Assembly: GCA_965223255.1 (NCBI GenBank)
Contig: CBDCWA010000002.1
Span: 620,001 to 684,000, forward strand
Reading direction: 5' to 3'
Origin: CBDCWA01 sp965223255
GTDB lineage: Bacteria; Pseudomonadota; Alphaproteobacteria; Rhizobiales; Hyphomicrobiaceae
DNA: 64,000 nt
The translations under genes were made by a program, and so were the position numbers. This document shows positions 53,146-62,053 of the stretch, piece by piece (position 1 is the stretch's first letter; each line of letters begins with the position of its first letter). The notes under the pieces were generated by a model. It was not told the origin of the DNA. It ran no database searches and was given only the letters and a program-made list of their open reading frames with translations.

Positions 53146-54162
53146 TCAGTGGCGCATATGCGCAATCGGCGAGCCGCCGCGCGATCTTATGAATCGATAG
53201 ACGCCCTGCTCGCGGCAATCGAGACAGCCGCGTGTATCACTTTGATCGATCGGTTCTCGCGGCAGACCAAACAACTCTGTTTCACCTGCATGCTCGGGGA
53301 AAAGCGTTCCTGCGTTTGTCGTAACTGCTGCCTTGAATCCAAGTTCTTTCACGATTTCGGCTTCCCGCGCTCCGGCCGCGCCATAGGGATAGGCGAAGTA
53401 GTCGATGCTCCGACCGGTCGCATTCTCCAAGAACAATTTGTTGTCGGCAATTTCCTCGCGAACGCGGTCTGCTGTTTCCTGATTAAGAAAGCAATGGGAT
53501 GTCGTGTGTGCGCCAATGGTGACCAGGCGGTGGGCAGCGGCAGAACGCAATTCGTCCATCGTCATGGCTTCTTCGTCCAATAGCTTTTGCATATCAACGC
53601 CATAGGCTGCAAACGTCCGATCCAGCAAGCCAGTACGTTCACCATTTTGGGAAATCCAACGGCCAATCTCCTTAAAGGCAGTCTTCTTCTCCTCGAAGGT
53701 GTCGAGCTTGTAGGCTTTATTCATGGCGGCAATTTCGATTCTGCTATTGTCTCTGAGTAGGGGAACAAGACCGAGCCACCAACCATCAAGCTCTCGAGTA
53801 ATCATGTGGGTGGCAACAAAAATCGTATATGGCGCATTGTACTTTTCCATGACCGGCAGGACGCGCGTGATGTTATCGCGATATCCATCGTCGAACGTGA
53901 ACACTACGAACCTGCGGCTACCACGCGTCCCCAGTCGCTTGATGGCTTCATCAAGGGTAACGATGTCCAGGTCGCGGGACTTGGCCCATCGAACGGCGCG
54001 TTCAAGACACTCGAGCGAACAACGCAATGGTTGGTGAAGATAGTCTCCTGTATTCTCGACGACGCTATGCAACGCGAATATTGTGCCCTTGCCTCGGTAA
54101 CGCATGCCAATGAGACGAGCAAGGCCGCCGCGTGACAATGCTTCGGACGCAATAATCTTCAA
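53146..54162 (-). CDS. polysaccharide deacetylase (NodB/CE4 type)
   Basis: The protein has the carbohydrate esterase 4 motifs: TFDDGYRDN (motif 1, catalytic base and metal Asp), GAHTTSH (motif 2, metal His pair), and FAYPYG (motif 3). It removes N-acetyl (or O-acetyl) groups from a polysaccharide or its precursor. I place the start at a TTG (54162) because GGAGG lies 8 bases before it; the frame is open 12 codons further. No signal peptide is seen, so it may work in the cytoplasm on lipid-linked sugar. It is divergent from a second deacetylase-like gene. Product about 338 residues. Confidence 0.9.
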   Translation of the reverse strand: MKIIASEALSRGGLARLIGMRYRGKGTIFALHSVVENTGDYLHQPLRCSLECLERAVRWAKSRDLDIVTLDEAIKRLGTRGSRRFVVFTFDDGYRDNITRVLPVMEKYNAPYTIFVATHMITRELDGWWLGLVPLLRDNSRIEIAAMNKAYKLDTFEEKKTAFKEIGRWISQNGERTGLLDRTFAAYGVDMQKLLDEEAMTMDELRSAAAHRLVTIGAHTTSHCFLNQETADRVREEIADNKLFLENATGRSIDYFAYPYGAAGAREAEIVKELGFKAAVTTNAGTLFPEHAGETELFGLPREPIDQSDTRGCLDCREQGVYRFIRSRGGSPIAHMRH

Positions 54163-54198
54163 GCTGAAGTCCTCCAGGAGTGATGCGCAATTCCTCAA

Positions 54199-54812
54199 AA
54201 GTCTGTGCTTTTGCCGCGCCTGGAAATGATTGGTGTAAGTCCGACTTGGGGGCCACGGAATTGGTGAAATGGCGAGTCAGTCTATCTGTTGGTGTCGCAT
54301 TTCCTTCTAAAGACCGCCATTATAGTTACTGCTGGCCTCAGCGCCTCATATATAAATCTATTGCCCACCTTCGCATTTGCATTCAGCAATTAACCTCTTC
54401 GGCCCGCGATGCCAGACAACCGGTTTTGGCAGGCCATTTGGAACCTGACACGGGGGGGCGCCAGTGGCCGTTAGCTGGCGGTGTGCACCCGTTAACAGAT
54501 GGCAAAAGGATAAGTTACGTGCAAGTCGCCCAACAGTCGGCCGAACCGCGACCAAGCCTCTGCAATGCATAGTTAACGAATAGTACAGATTTTCTTTTGG
54601 CGCGCGCCCAAATTGCTGTCAAATAGTCTTCGTCAGAATAAGTACTTGGGTGTCATGACATCGCTCGACACGGGCAGTGGGCTGAACACTGGACGATCTA
54701 TCGCCAGCCTACTGTCTGAAGTTGCGGTAATTGCCCATGAATTGATCTCAACTTCTTTGCCAGGCTCAATCGATCCGGCAAAAGCGAAAACATTGACAGA
54801 CTACCAAATACG
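54199..54812. other. divergent intergenic region, no gene seen
   Basis: About 610 bases between two divergently read deacetylase genes. A plus-strand frame from about 54654 (ATG) is open for 88 codons but overlaps the next gene in another frame and has no domain. A short hairpin (CGCCAG/CTGGCG, near 54460-54480) and a TTAACCT box at 54392-54398 are the only local features. Confidence 0.45.
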
Positions 54813-55703
54813 ATGCGGCAAGGATTTTACCCAAAATTGGAGCACGAACTGGCAAAATGGAAGGGCCAGGGTCTTAAAGCGCGATTTTGGTTGCGCGACG
54901 ACGATGCCATTAGGGTGACACCCGCACTCAATCGGCTGGCGGACGTCGCGGACAAATTTAAAAAGCGCATCGGTCTAGCTGTGATCCCAGCCAAGCTGGA
55001 ACAAAGTTTGATTGACGCGTTGCGCAATGATCAGCACCACTTCTTCCCGATGTGCCATGGTTTGCACCATGCCAATTATGGAACGGTTTTCGCACCCGAC
55101 GAATTCGGTCCGGCAAGGTCAATAGATGCGCTTCGCCGGGATGCGGCAGAGGCACTCAAGATCTTTATGTCTGCGTTTCCAAGCACTGCACCTTACTTTG
55201 TGCCTCCGTATTGCATGATCTCCAAAACCTTCGAGCAAGAATTGGCGCAAATAGGATTTGCAGGATTGTCGAATGTACCTAGTACAGTTGCACGCAAACT
55301 TTCATCACTCAACGCAAGAACCGGGCTCCTGCCCCTCAATCTATTACCAACGGTATCTACTCTGGTAACGGCCGGTTCATCTGATCTAAGTGTTCATATT
55401 GATCTCATTGATTGGAAACGGAAGTCGGCCCATAGCAGAGTGAATATTGAGGCAAAGGTTTTGGGTGAACTGCGCATGCGCAGAAAACACTATATTTCGC
55501 CGGACACGCCGATAGGTATTCTGGCCCACCACCTTGTCCACGATAATCAGATCTGGCTGGCGTTAGAAGATCTCCTTGCCTTTCTTGATAGCCACGAGGC
55601 CGCAGAATTTCCCGCCTTAGAGTCACTTATTGCGCAAGCGATGAAGGATGGCGGCGCGCCCACCTCAACTTACCATGCAGCCAAACAACCCGTTGACCGA
55701 TAG
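54813..55703 (+). CDS. polysaccharide deacetylase-like protein
   Basis: The 296-residue protein resembles a subgroup of NodB-fold proteins found beside glycosyltransferases. It has FWLRDDDA (about residues 25-32) where classical enzymes have TFDDG, a hydrophobic LAVIPAKLE strand, and CHGLHHANYG (about 80-90) as the likely metal-binding His motif, with PYFVPPYC later. The Asp and His ligands are thus present in altered context, so activity on an N-acetylated sugar is likely but the exact substrate unknown. It lies 14 bases before the GT2 gene and probably shares its transcript. The ATG has no strong ribosome site. Confidence 0.75.
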   Translation: MRQGFYPKLEHELAKWKGQGLKARFWLRDDDAIRVTPALNRLADVADKFKKRIGLAVIPAKLEQSLIDALRNDQHHFFPMCHGLHHANYGTVFAPDEFGPARSIDALRRDAAEALKIFMSAFPSTAPYFVPPYCMISKTFEQELAQIGFAGLSNVPSTVARKLSSLNARTGLLPLNLLPTVSTLVTAGSSDLSVHIDLIDWKRKSAHSRVNIEAKVLGELRMRRKHYISPDTPIGILAHHLVHDNQIWLALEDLLAFLDSHEAAEFPALESLIAQAMKDGGAPTSTYHAAKQPVDR

Positions 55704-55717
55704 GCAAGAGGCCTCAC

Positions 55718-56773
55718 GTGACGAAAGTTTCAGTAATTATCAAGGCACTGAATGAGGAAGAGAATATCGCGCGAGCGGTGGAGAGTGCACTAAAGGCGGT
55801 GGCGCCAATCGGCGGCGAGGTGATACTGGCGGATAGTGCATCAACCGATGAAACCATCGCAATCGCAAGTCGGTATCCCATAAAAATAGTCCAACTCGCC
55901 AACCCGCATGAGCGATGCTGCGGTATTGGTCCGCAACTGGGCTTTCAGCATAGTAAAGGAGAATATGTTTATATTCTCGACGGCGACATGGAGTTAGACC
56001 CAGATTTTCTTGGCCCAGCAATTGAAGCTTTAGAGAAGGATCCAGAACTCGCCGGCGTAGGCGGCTATATAGCAGAGCAAAACGTTTCGAACTTCGAATT
56101 CCAGGGACGCGTAAAGCGCCACAAGAAATTGTTCCCCGATAAGCCAACTCATCTATTAATGCTTGGCGGAGGCGGACTATATCGACGCACAAGCCTCGAT
56201 AGTGTCGGCTATATGTCCGATCGCAATCTTCACGGATATGAAGAGTTTGATTTGGGTGTTCGGCTCCATGACGCAGGATGGAAACTATTATGCTTGCCAA
56301 TCGATGCAGGCAAACATTTCAGTTATAAACTATCCTCGTTGCAGATGATGCGACACCGGTGGAGTGCCGGAGAGTTCTTTAAATTGGGTGAAATTATTCC
56401 TGCTGCGATCGAAAGTGGCTATGTCCATCAACTAAGAAAAGTTCGTATTTTGCGAATGCTGCTCGGTCTATGGATATACTGGATTGCTGCGATCACTGTG
56501 GCGTGGTTAATCGGGGACTGGCGCATCGCACTCGCAGCCATAGTCGCGGCCCCTTTCATGATTACGCTCTTGGTTGCCTACCGCCATGGATCGCTCTATA
56601 GCGGCTTTTTGTCCTGTATTGCTTTTCATGTCGCAGCAATCGGGCTGGTAATAGGTGCGATGCGACGACGCAAAGATCCTAACGCACCGATTGATAGCAA
56701 GATATTGCAGCAGCCTGTCTCATCCTCGTTGGAGGGCCAGCCCGTGTCATCCTCGTTAGCGGGCAAGTCTTAG
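55718..56773 (+). CDS. glycosyltransferase family 2
   Basis: The 351-residue protein starts at GTG (55718) with AGAGG before it. The GT2 fold is clear: VSVIIKALNEEENI (residues 4-17), ADSASTDET (about 38), the metal motif ILDGDMELDPDF (about 86-97), GGGGLYRR and the EEFDLGVRL acceptor-site segment, then a basic HRWSAGEFF motif. Two or three membrane helices (about 245-310) follow, so it is tied to the inner membrane. It adds one sugar to the lipid-linked repeat unit. The C-terminus carries a doubled QPVSSSLxG motif (DNA tandem repeat at 56711-56764). Confidence 0.93.
   Translation: MTKVSVIIKALNEEENIARAVESALKAVAPIGGEVILADSASTDETIAIASRYPIKIVQLANPHERCCGIGPQLGFQHSKGEYVYILDGDMELDPDFLGPAIEALEKDPELAGVGGYIAEQNVSNFEFQGRVKRHKKLFPDKPTHLLMLGGGGLYRRTSLDSVGYMSDRNLHGYEEFDLGVRLHDAGWKLLCLPIDAGKHFSYKLSSLQMMRHRWSAGEFFKLGEIIPAAIESGYVHQLRKVRILRMLLGLWIYWIAAITVAWLIGDWRIALAAIVAAPFMITLLVAYRHGSLYSGFLSCIAFHVAAIGLVIGAMRRRKDPNAPIDSKILQQPVSSSLEGQPVSSSLAGKS
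56711..56764 (+). repeat. 27-bp tandem repeat in the GT2 gene
   Basis: Two 27-base units (56711-56737 and 56738-56764), differing at a few positions, encode QPVSSSLEG and QPVSSSLAG at the end of the glycosyltransferase. In-frame copy-number change would alter only the tail length. Confidence 0.85.
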
Positions 56774-57522
56774 CCCGGTGAAACAGCATGCAAATCTGGC
56801 GAGCCAGAATCAATGCTGCATGATAACGAGCCTAAGTCGTTTTCCGTTTGCGGGTTGGCTCACTGATCGTCGTGATACCAACTGCCAAGCTACGCTTGCA
56901 CGTTTTATCCCTGTAGAACGCGGCTACTAGAGTGTGCTCATCTCCAAGAATTCCGACAAGGTCTAAGGAATGGGGACTGCGGTTCGCCGAAAGGAACAAG
57001 CGTCTGTTGCAATGTAATAAACCGACCATTCTGGCTGCCGACAAGATAAGAAATCTTCATCCGAGAAGAGCCTGAGACCGAGACTGACGCCATGTTCCCC
57101 TGCAAACCATAGATTGTGAAAAGCGACTTGACGACAAATTGCATTAACCAAAAAAACCATCTGTTCAGCACGAACAACGTTTTGTGCAACAATTTAGCTA
57201 AAAACCAGTATAATTGTTTACTCTATTGGCGGCATTTGAAAAAAGATAACATTACTTAGGGTTTGTTGGCGCTGGTACTCATTTGGCGAGCAATTCAGCA
57301 TAATGACGGTTAGGTACTCATTCATCATTACATTCTGACGATCTGGTCCTTCTAAAAAACAATTGTAACAATCTCAATTCTAGTCGGGCAGGCCTAAGTC
57401 GTCGAAACTTGCTAGAGGTTCACCGGTACGTAGGGTCGACAACTCGAGAGGCGCGATACAGTAGGCGGACAGCGGCTTATACTCGATTGTAAACTAAGTC
57501 AGTATCAAGGAGGGATATTGCT
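56774..57522. other. AT-rich region upstream of the Wzc gene
   Basis: About 750 bases. The left half holds a possible frameshifted small gene on the minus strand (separate entry). The right half, 57190-57500, is AT-rich and should contain the promoter of the co-polymerase gene. An AAGGAGGG at about 57507-57514 is its ribosome site. Confidence 0.5.
56832..57192 (-). pseudogene. possible frameshifted small gene
   Basis: Two overlapping minus-strand frames look like halves of one protein. The first (from about 57192) has a hydrophobic FWLMQFVVKSLFTIYGL segment and then MKISYLVGSQNGRFITLQQTLVPFGEP. The second continues SPHSLDLVGILGDEHTLVAAFYRDKTCKRSLAVG and ends in a basic tail. A one-base shift near 56975 would join them to about 120 residues. 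I do not recognise a family. This is judged from composition alone. Confidence 0.35.
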
Positions 57523-59919
57523 GTGTCGACTGAAGGTGGAAATCCAATGGCACGGCATGAAGCTGGCGGTCAACTCACGACCACTGATGATGTTGAAATA
57601 GCCAATCAACGCTTTCCCAGCCGCAATTTAAATAACGCCAGGGTTCCGCCTGACTTCGACTTGCAAGATCAGCAATCAGATTCGCTTGGAGCTAGCTTTC
57701 AGGCTGGCCAGCTCTTCTTGCGTCGCAACTGGATCTTGCTGATGATCGGCGCCTTCCTCGGCGTGATGCTGGCGCCACTCGCATTCGTGCTGGCGCCAGG
57801 CCACTACACGGCCTCTACGACTTTATTGTTCGATACAGACGAGGTGCGTCTCTTCCAGGGACCGACCGTTGTCAATACCAAGAACATGCTGTCATACACT
57901 AGAATTCAGAGTCAGATACGCATAATGAAATCGTCACCGGTATTGGAACGGGTGATAAGAAAGCTGAAGCTTGACACGAAACCCGGCTACGCAAAACCGA
58001 GACTCGGTAGGATACAACGGTGGTTCGGAGATGATGCGGCGAAATTCTTGGGCCGTTACCGTAAGAATACTCCAGCAGCGCTGAAGGCGCAGCAGATTTC
58101 AATGCTGCGCGCGGGCTTGACTATTTTCCACATTCCTCAGACCTATGCGGTGACGATTCGCAGTCAATCGAGCGACCCTGAAGAGGCGGCACGCATCGCA
58201 AATGCTGTTGCCTCAGCCTATCTTGAAAAACGAACAGACGACAAGACAGAGCTCAGCAGCAAGGCTGGGGGTTGGCTATATAGCCGACTTGAAAAGCTGC
58301 GTAAGAAGTTATCGGATGCGCAGCGCAATGTGACCACCTTCCGCAAAAAACATGGTCTTGTCGACACGGATGGCAAAAGGACCCTCGAAAACAGCATTAC
58401 GACTCTGAATCGCGAGTTGATGAGCACTCGGGCGCGACTCGGTGAGACCAAAGCCCGCCTAAAACGCATCAAGTCTGTTATCGCGAGTTACAACGAAGCG
58501 TCTGTTAAGCCCGTGATTCCCGATATTCTGTCCAATCCGCTGGCAACGAAGCTGCGGGAAAAGTACTTTGAATTACGAAATCGAGAACGCGAGTGGGCCG
58601 TCCGTTTCGGCACAACTCACAAGGCGACGGCGAAGCTGCGCAAGGAGATGCGCACGATCGAAGGCGCACTATTGGAAGAATATCGGCGCCTCGCAGAATC
58701 GTACCTCAGTGACATCGCAATTGCGGAGCAACGTGTTGCTAGCATCACCAAGGATATTTCGTCGTCAGGCTCCAAACTGCGCAAGGCTCAATCAAAAAAC
58801 ATCGTCCTGCGCCAACTTGAGAGCCGCGTGCAAACCTATCAGCGTCTCTATGACGGTTTCCTGGCCAAATTCTCTGAGGCATCCAATCAAAACAATCTGC
58901 CAACGCCCAAAGTCCAAATCTTGGAGCCGGCTGCGACGCCAATGGCAAAGCAGTTTCGACGAACCATGAAGATGGCGCTTTTGCTGGCAATGTTTGGCTT
59001 CGGACTTGGCGCAGGCGCCGCGGTGCTCCGAGAAGTGACCGATCGCAGTTTCAGGCGAATCGACGAGGTTGAACAGGTCCTCTCACACGCACTTATATCG
59101 ATAATGCCGGTGATTACTCGAGACGAGCTCAAGTCCGATTATTTTCACTTGAAAAAAAATGAGTCTGCCCCGGACGAGCGCATAATTTCCCAATCAATAA
59201 ATCCGATTTGGGCTGCAGAAATTTCTCCTCAATCGCGCTATGCAGCCGCCGCTCGGGCCATCCGACACAACATTGACCAAAGCATTCGCGAGGCTGGTTG
59301 CTATGTTGTTGCGGTGACGTCCGCACAACCAAACGAGGGGGCTTCAACGGTTGCTGCAGCCATAGCCGTAACGTCAGCCTCCACCAAGTCGCGCGTACTG
59401 TTGATGGACTGTGATCTGCGCAATCCGTCGCTCACGCGATTGCTTGCGCCGAAGGCAAAAAAAGGGCTCGTTGACATCTTGCTCGACGACGCAACGCTCC
59501 AAGACACTATTTGGACTGAGCCTCAGTCCAACCTACACTTCATGCCAATAGCATCGAATTGGGGCGTCCGACCTGACGAGCTCCTCGGTTCGCCCACTAT
59601 GAGCAAGTTGATTGAAGAACTGAAAGAACATTACGATTATATTGTGATCGACTTACCGCCACTCGTGCCGATGGTGGACGTACAAATGGCGAGCAGCTTC
59701 GTATCTGGATTTGTCGGCGTGGTGAAATGGGGATATTCGCAGAAGGAAGCGACTCGACGGGCATTCGAACGAGTGCCAAACTTTGAGAACAAGGTGTTGG
59801 GTCTCGTGCTTAACCACGTAGACCTTCATAAACTGCGTCTCTACGACGCTGAGGCTGCCCAATGGTTCGATCGCAAGCGATATTCCGACTATTATGTTGG
59901 CAACGGTGTCACTCTCTAG
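57523..59919 (+). CDS. Wzc/ExoP-like polysaccharide co-polymerase with altered kinase domain
   Basis: The 798-residue protein starts at GTG with AAGGAGGG about 9 bases upstream. Order: cytoplasmic N-terminus (1-68), membrane helix (about 69-92), Wzz-type periplasmic domain (93-235), long coiled coil (245-450), second helix (about 482-503), then a bacterial tyrosine-kinase-like domain (575-770) with Walker A' LLMDCDLRNP (626-635) and Walker B YIVIDLPPL (706-714). The tail has several Tyr (774, 787, 790, 791), as in autophosphorylated Wzc. The Walker A motif reads PNEGAST (603-609): the invariant Lys is Ala. ATP hydrolysis or kinase activity may be lost or changed. It should govern chain length and export of the polysaccharide. 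Confidence 0.92.
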   Translation: MSTEGGNPMARHEAGGQLTTTDDVEIANQRFPSRNLNNARVPPDFDLQDQQSDSLGASFQAGQLFLRRNWILLMIGAFLGVMLAPLAFVLAPGHYTASTTLLFDTDEVRLFQGPTVVNTKNMLSYTRIQSQIRIMKSSPVLERVIRKLKLDTKPGYAKPRLGRIQRWFGDDAAKFLGRYRKNTPAALKAQQISMLRAGLTIFHIPQTYAVTIRSQSSDPEEAARIANAVASAYLEKRTDDKTELSSKAGGWLYSRLEKLRKKLSDAQRNVTTFRKKHGLVDTDGKRTLENSITTLNRELMSTRARLGETKARLKRIKSVIASYNEASVKPVIPDILSNPLATKLREKYFELRNREREWAVRFGTTHKATAKLRKEMRTIEGALLEEYRRLAESYLSDIAIAEQRVASITKDISSSGSKLRKAQSKNIVLRQLESRVQTYQRLYDGFLAKFSEASNQNNLPTPKVQILEPAATPMAKQFRRTMKMALLLAMFGFGLGAGAAVLREVTDRSFRRIDEVEQVLSHALISIMPVITRDELKSDYFHLKKNESAPDERIISQSINPIWAAEISPQSRYAAAARAIRHNIDQSIREAGCYVVAVTSAQPNEGASTVAAAIAVTSASTKSRVLLMDCDLRNPSLTRLLAPKAKKGLVDILLDDATLQDTIWTEPQSNLHFMPIASNWGVRPDELLGSPTMSKLIEELKEHYDYIVIDLPPLVPMVDVQMASSFVSGFVGVVKWGYSQKEATRRAFERVPNFENKVLGLVLNHVDLHKLRLYDAEAAQWFDRKRYSDYYVGNGVTL

Positions 59920-60004
59920 CTTTCGGTCTTCGTCTTGCAATGAATGATCCGATGGCCTGAAATCTAGCGCAGCCCTCACCATTTATCAGCAAACAAACGG
60001 TCAC

Positions 60005-61390
60005 TTACGGGTTTGTCTTGGGTATTGGTACAAGTTCGGCGCGATAGCGAAGTGCGGACCACAAGGCGGCAACGGTGATGGTGCCGCCGATATAGATCGA
60101 CGTCAGCATTCCCGGTAGCCCGTATGCGTAGGTAAGCACCAACAGAATGCACAGCCCAATTGAAGACGCGACGATCTCGACCACAAGGCGTGTATGGTGA
60201 TGTTCCGACGCATTAAGCGAGTCTGATGCCAGCCACTGCAGCGCGACGAGCACTGTCGTAAAGCTTAGGATTTGTAGGGTTGGTATTGCGTTTCGATAGG
60301 CTTCGCCAAAGATGAGCGGAACAAATGGAGCAATGACGAGTAAACCTATTGTAGCCATGAAACTTACCGCTATCGCATATTTGGCATACTGCTGTGCCAA
60401 CGAGAGGGCCGCTTGGGTACTCTTTTTACCCGCACGAGCCAAGTCACCATAAATCATGCGATCGAGAGCGGCGCCTGCAACGTAGGATGTGCCGACGATG
60501 CGGCGCGCCACACTATAGACGCCGACAATCGCAGGCGATGTAGTTGCCGCCAGAATCAAAATATCTGCATTTGATCTTACCGCCATAAATGTACCGGTGA
60601 GGCAAATCGTTGCTCCTTTAGGAATCTCTTTCCAATAGATCGTCCAACGTGGACGACCATACCCCGCGATCGCTATGGTGGCTCCAATCGCCACTAGGGA
60701 GTAAAAGCCAAAGTGCCAATATGCCCAGGCTTCCACAGTCTGCACATTGAAGCCTATACTAGCAATAGCAGCCGCTACGGCCCGCGCAATTCCAGAGCTG
60801 ACATCAACGATATTGGCAAGGCGGTAGTTATCGTGGGTGAGCAGAATAACTTCGCAAACGGCTATCCACGAGTATAGCAATAGATTTCCAAATACAAGCA
60901 GCGCAAATATCCGCAGATTTCCGCTAAAGCCTGCTACGACTTCAAGTGTAAATGTAAGGATCAGCGTGACGGCAGCTGAAAGAAGAACGCCGGTGCTCAG
61001 ATAAAGAATTATAACGTGACCGAGAACGCTCGGGTATTCCTGCAGATCTCGGGAGACGCGGCGGCGCATTAACTCACCACTCCCAATACCGCACCAGACC
61101 AATCCCAGGCCCGCAGCAGTGGTAACAATCTGCAACAGCCCAAATTGCTCGGCACCTAATGCACGCGCCAAAATAATAAAGCCGACCATATGGGCCACCA
61201 CCCCTGTCGTCATGGTGGCACAAGAAGCCAGGTAGCGAACAACTAGCAGTCGACCGGATTGAAATTTTTCCAACCCGGCCTGCACGAGCCCGCTGGCCCG
61301 GGCGAAAAAGCCAAGGGACAGGTTAGGCGTTTTCCGTGACGGATTACGCAATTCGTTGGAAGTGCGTTCACCGAAGAAAGGCCATTTCAT
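60005..61390 (-). CDS. Wzx-type polysaccharide flippase
   Basis: This membrane protein of about 461 residues has 12-14 hydrophobic helices and the layout of the polysaccharide transporter family (MATE-like fold): LASCATMTTGVVAHMVGFIILARALGAEQFG near the start, then repeated helix pairs and RMIYGDLARAGK near residue 300. It should flip lipid-linked repeat units to the periplasmic side. It is convergent with the co-polymerase gene, 85 bases between stops. The start is uncertain (61390, or 61456 further upstream); neither has a good ribosome site. Confidence 0.9.
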   Translation of the reverse strand: MKWPFFGERTSNELRNPSRKTPNLSLGFFARASGLVQAGLEKFQSGRLLVVRYLASCATMTTGVVAHMVGFIILARALGAEQFGLLQIVTTAAGLGLVWCGIGSGELMRRRVSRDLQEYPSVLGHVIILYLSTGVLLSAAVTLILTFTLEVVAGFSGNLRIFALLVFGNLLLYSWIAVCEVILLTHDNYRLANIVDVSSGIARAVAAAIASIGFNVQTVEAWAYWHFGFYSLVAIGATIAIAGYGRPRWTIYWKEIPKGATICLTGTFMAVRSNADILILAATTSPAIVGVYSVARRIVGTSYVAGAALDRMIYGDLARAGKKSTQAALSLAQQYAKYAIAVSFMATIGLLVIAPFVPLIFGEAYRNAIPTLQILSFTTVLVALQWLASDSLNASEHHHTRLVVEIVASSIGLCILLVLTYAYGLPGMLTSIYIGGTITVAALWSALRYRAELVPIPKTNP

Positions 61391-62053
61391 TATATTGCCA
61401 ACAAAATTTGTGAACCATAGGCCGCATTGACGACGTTGAAGCGCAGCCTGCAACAATCGAGCAAGAAAAATCGCAACGCAATCCGTCCATTAAGCTTAGG
61501 TGAAATACCGGTACCGTTCAATCAGCTCGCAGCTGCTTAGTTAAACAGTTTACCCCATCTGCAGTGAGCCCGTTAAGCTATTTCTCCCACGAAAATTGTG
61601 GGAGCCCGTTTTGCACTATAACAAGATTGGTAGAAGCGATGCCCTCGATCTATCGCAGTTTTGACGATGGCGGATTCTCTTCGGTTCGCAATTAACCATT
61701 GATACGCAACCCAAAGGTAATGGGAAACCAAGGGCCGAAATTAGTAGGGAAATGGAAATGATGCGATTGGCGAGTGCGTGAAAAGTAGCGGGAAGATGAA
61801 AACTGACATTTCTAACAGAATTCATAACGTTATGGGTTCGAGCGCCCTTATGCCCACTCTATGCGACATGTGTCGGCAACACAATGCCGCTACAGCCAGT
61901 GATTATTCTCTGCCGAACAACCTCTGACACAACATTGGGTCTCGGAATTATACTTGGTCATCCCTTGGCTATTTTCTCGGCGACAACCAGCAGCACGTAA
62001 TTTGACTGAGTTCTGCAAATCTGGAAGGCCGTTCAAGAAAGTCTTTTGCTGTC
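61391..62053. other. divergent intergenic region with a hairpin
   Basis: About 660 bases between the divergent flippase and GT4 genes. No gene is supported. A perfect 7-bp hairpin with a 7-base loop lies at 61584-61604 (CTCCCAC/GTGGGAG); it lacks a clean T run on either strand, so it is not a certain terminator. Confidence 0.5.
61584..61604. other. 7-bp perfect hairpin
   Basis: CTCCCAC at 61584-61590 pairs with GTGGGAG at 61598-61604 around the loop GAAAATT. It could act in a 5' leader or as a protein-binding site; transcription through it is not shown. Confidence 0.45.
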
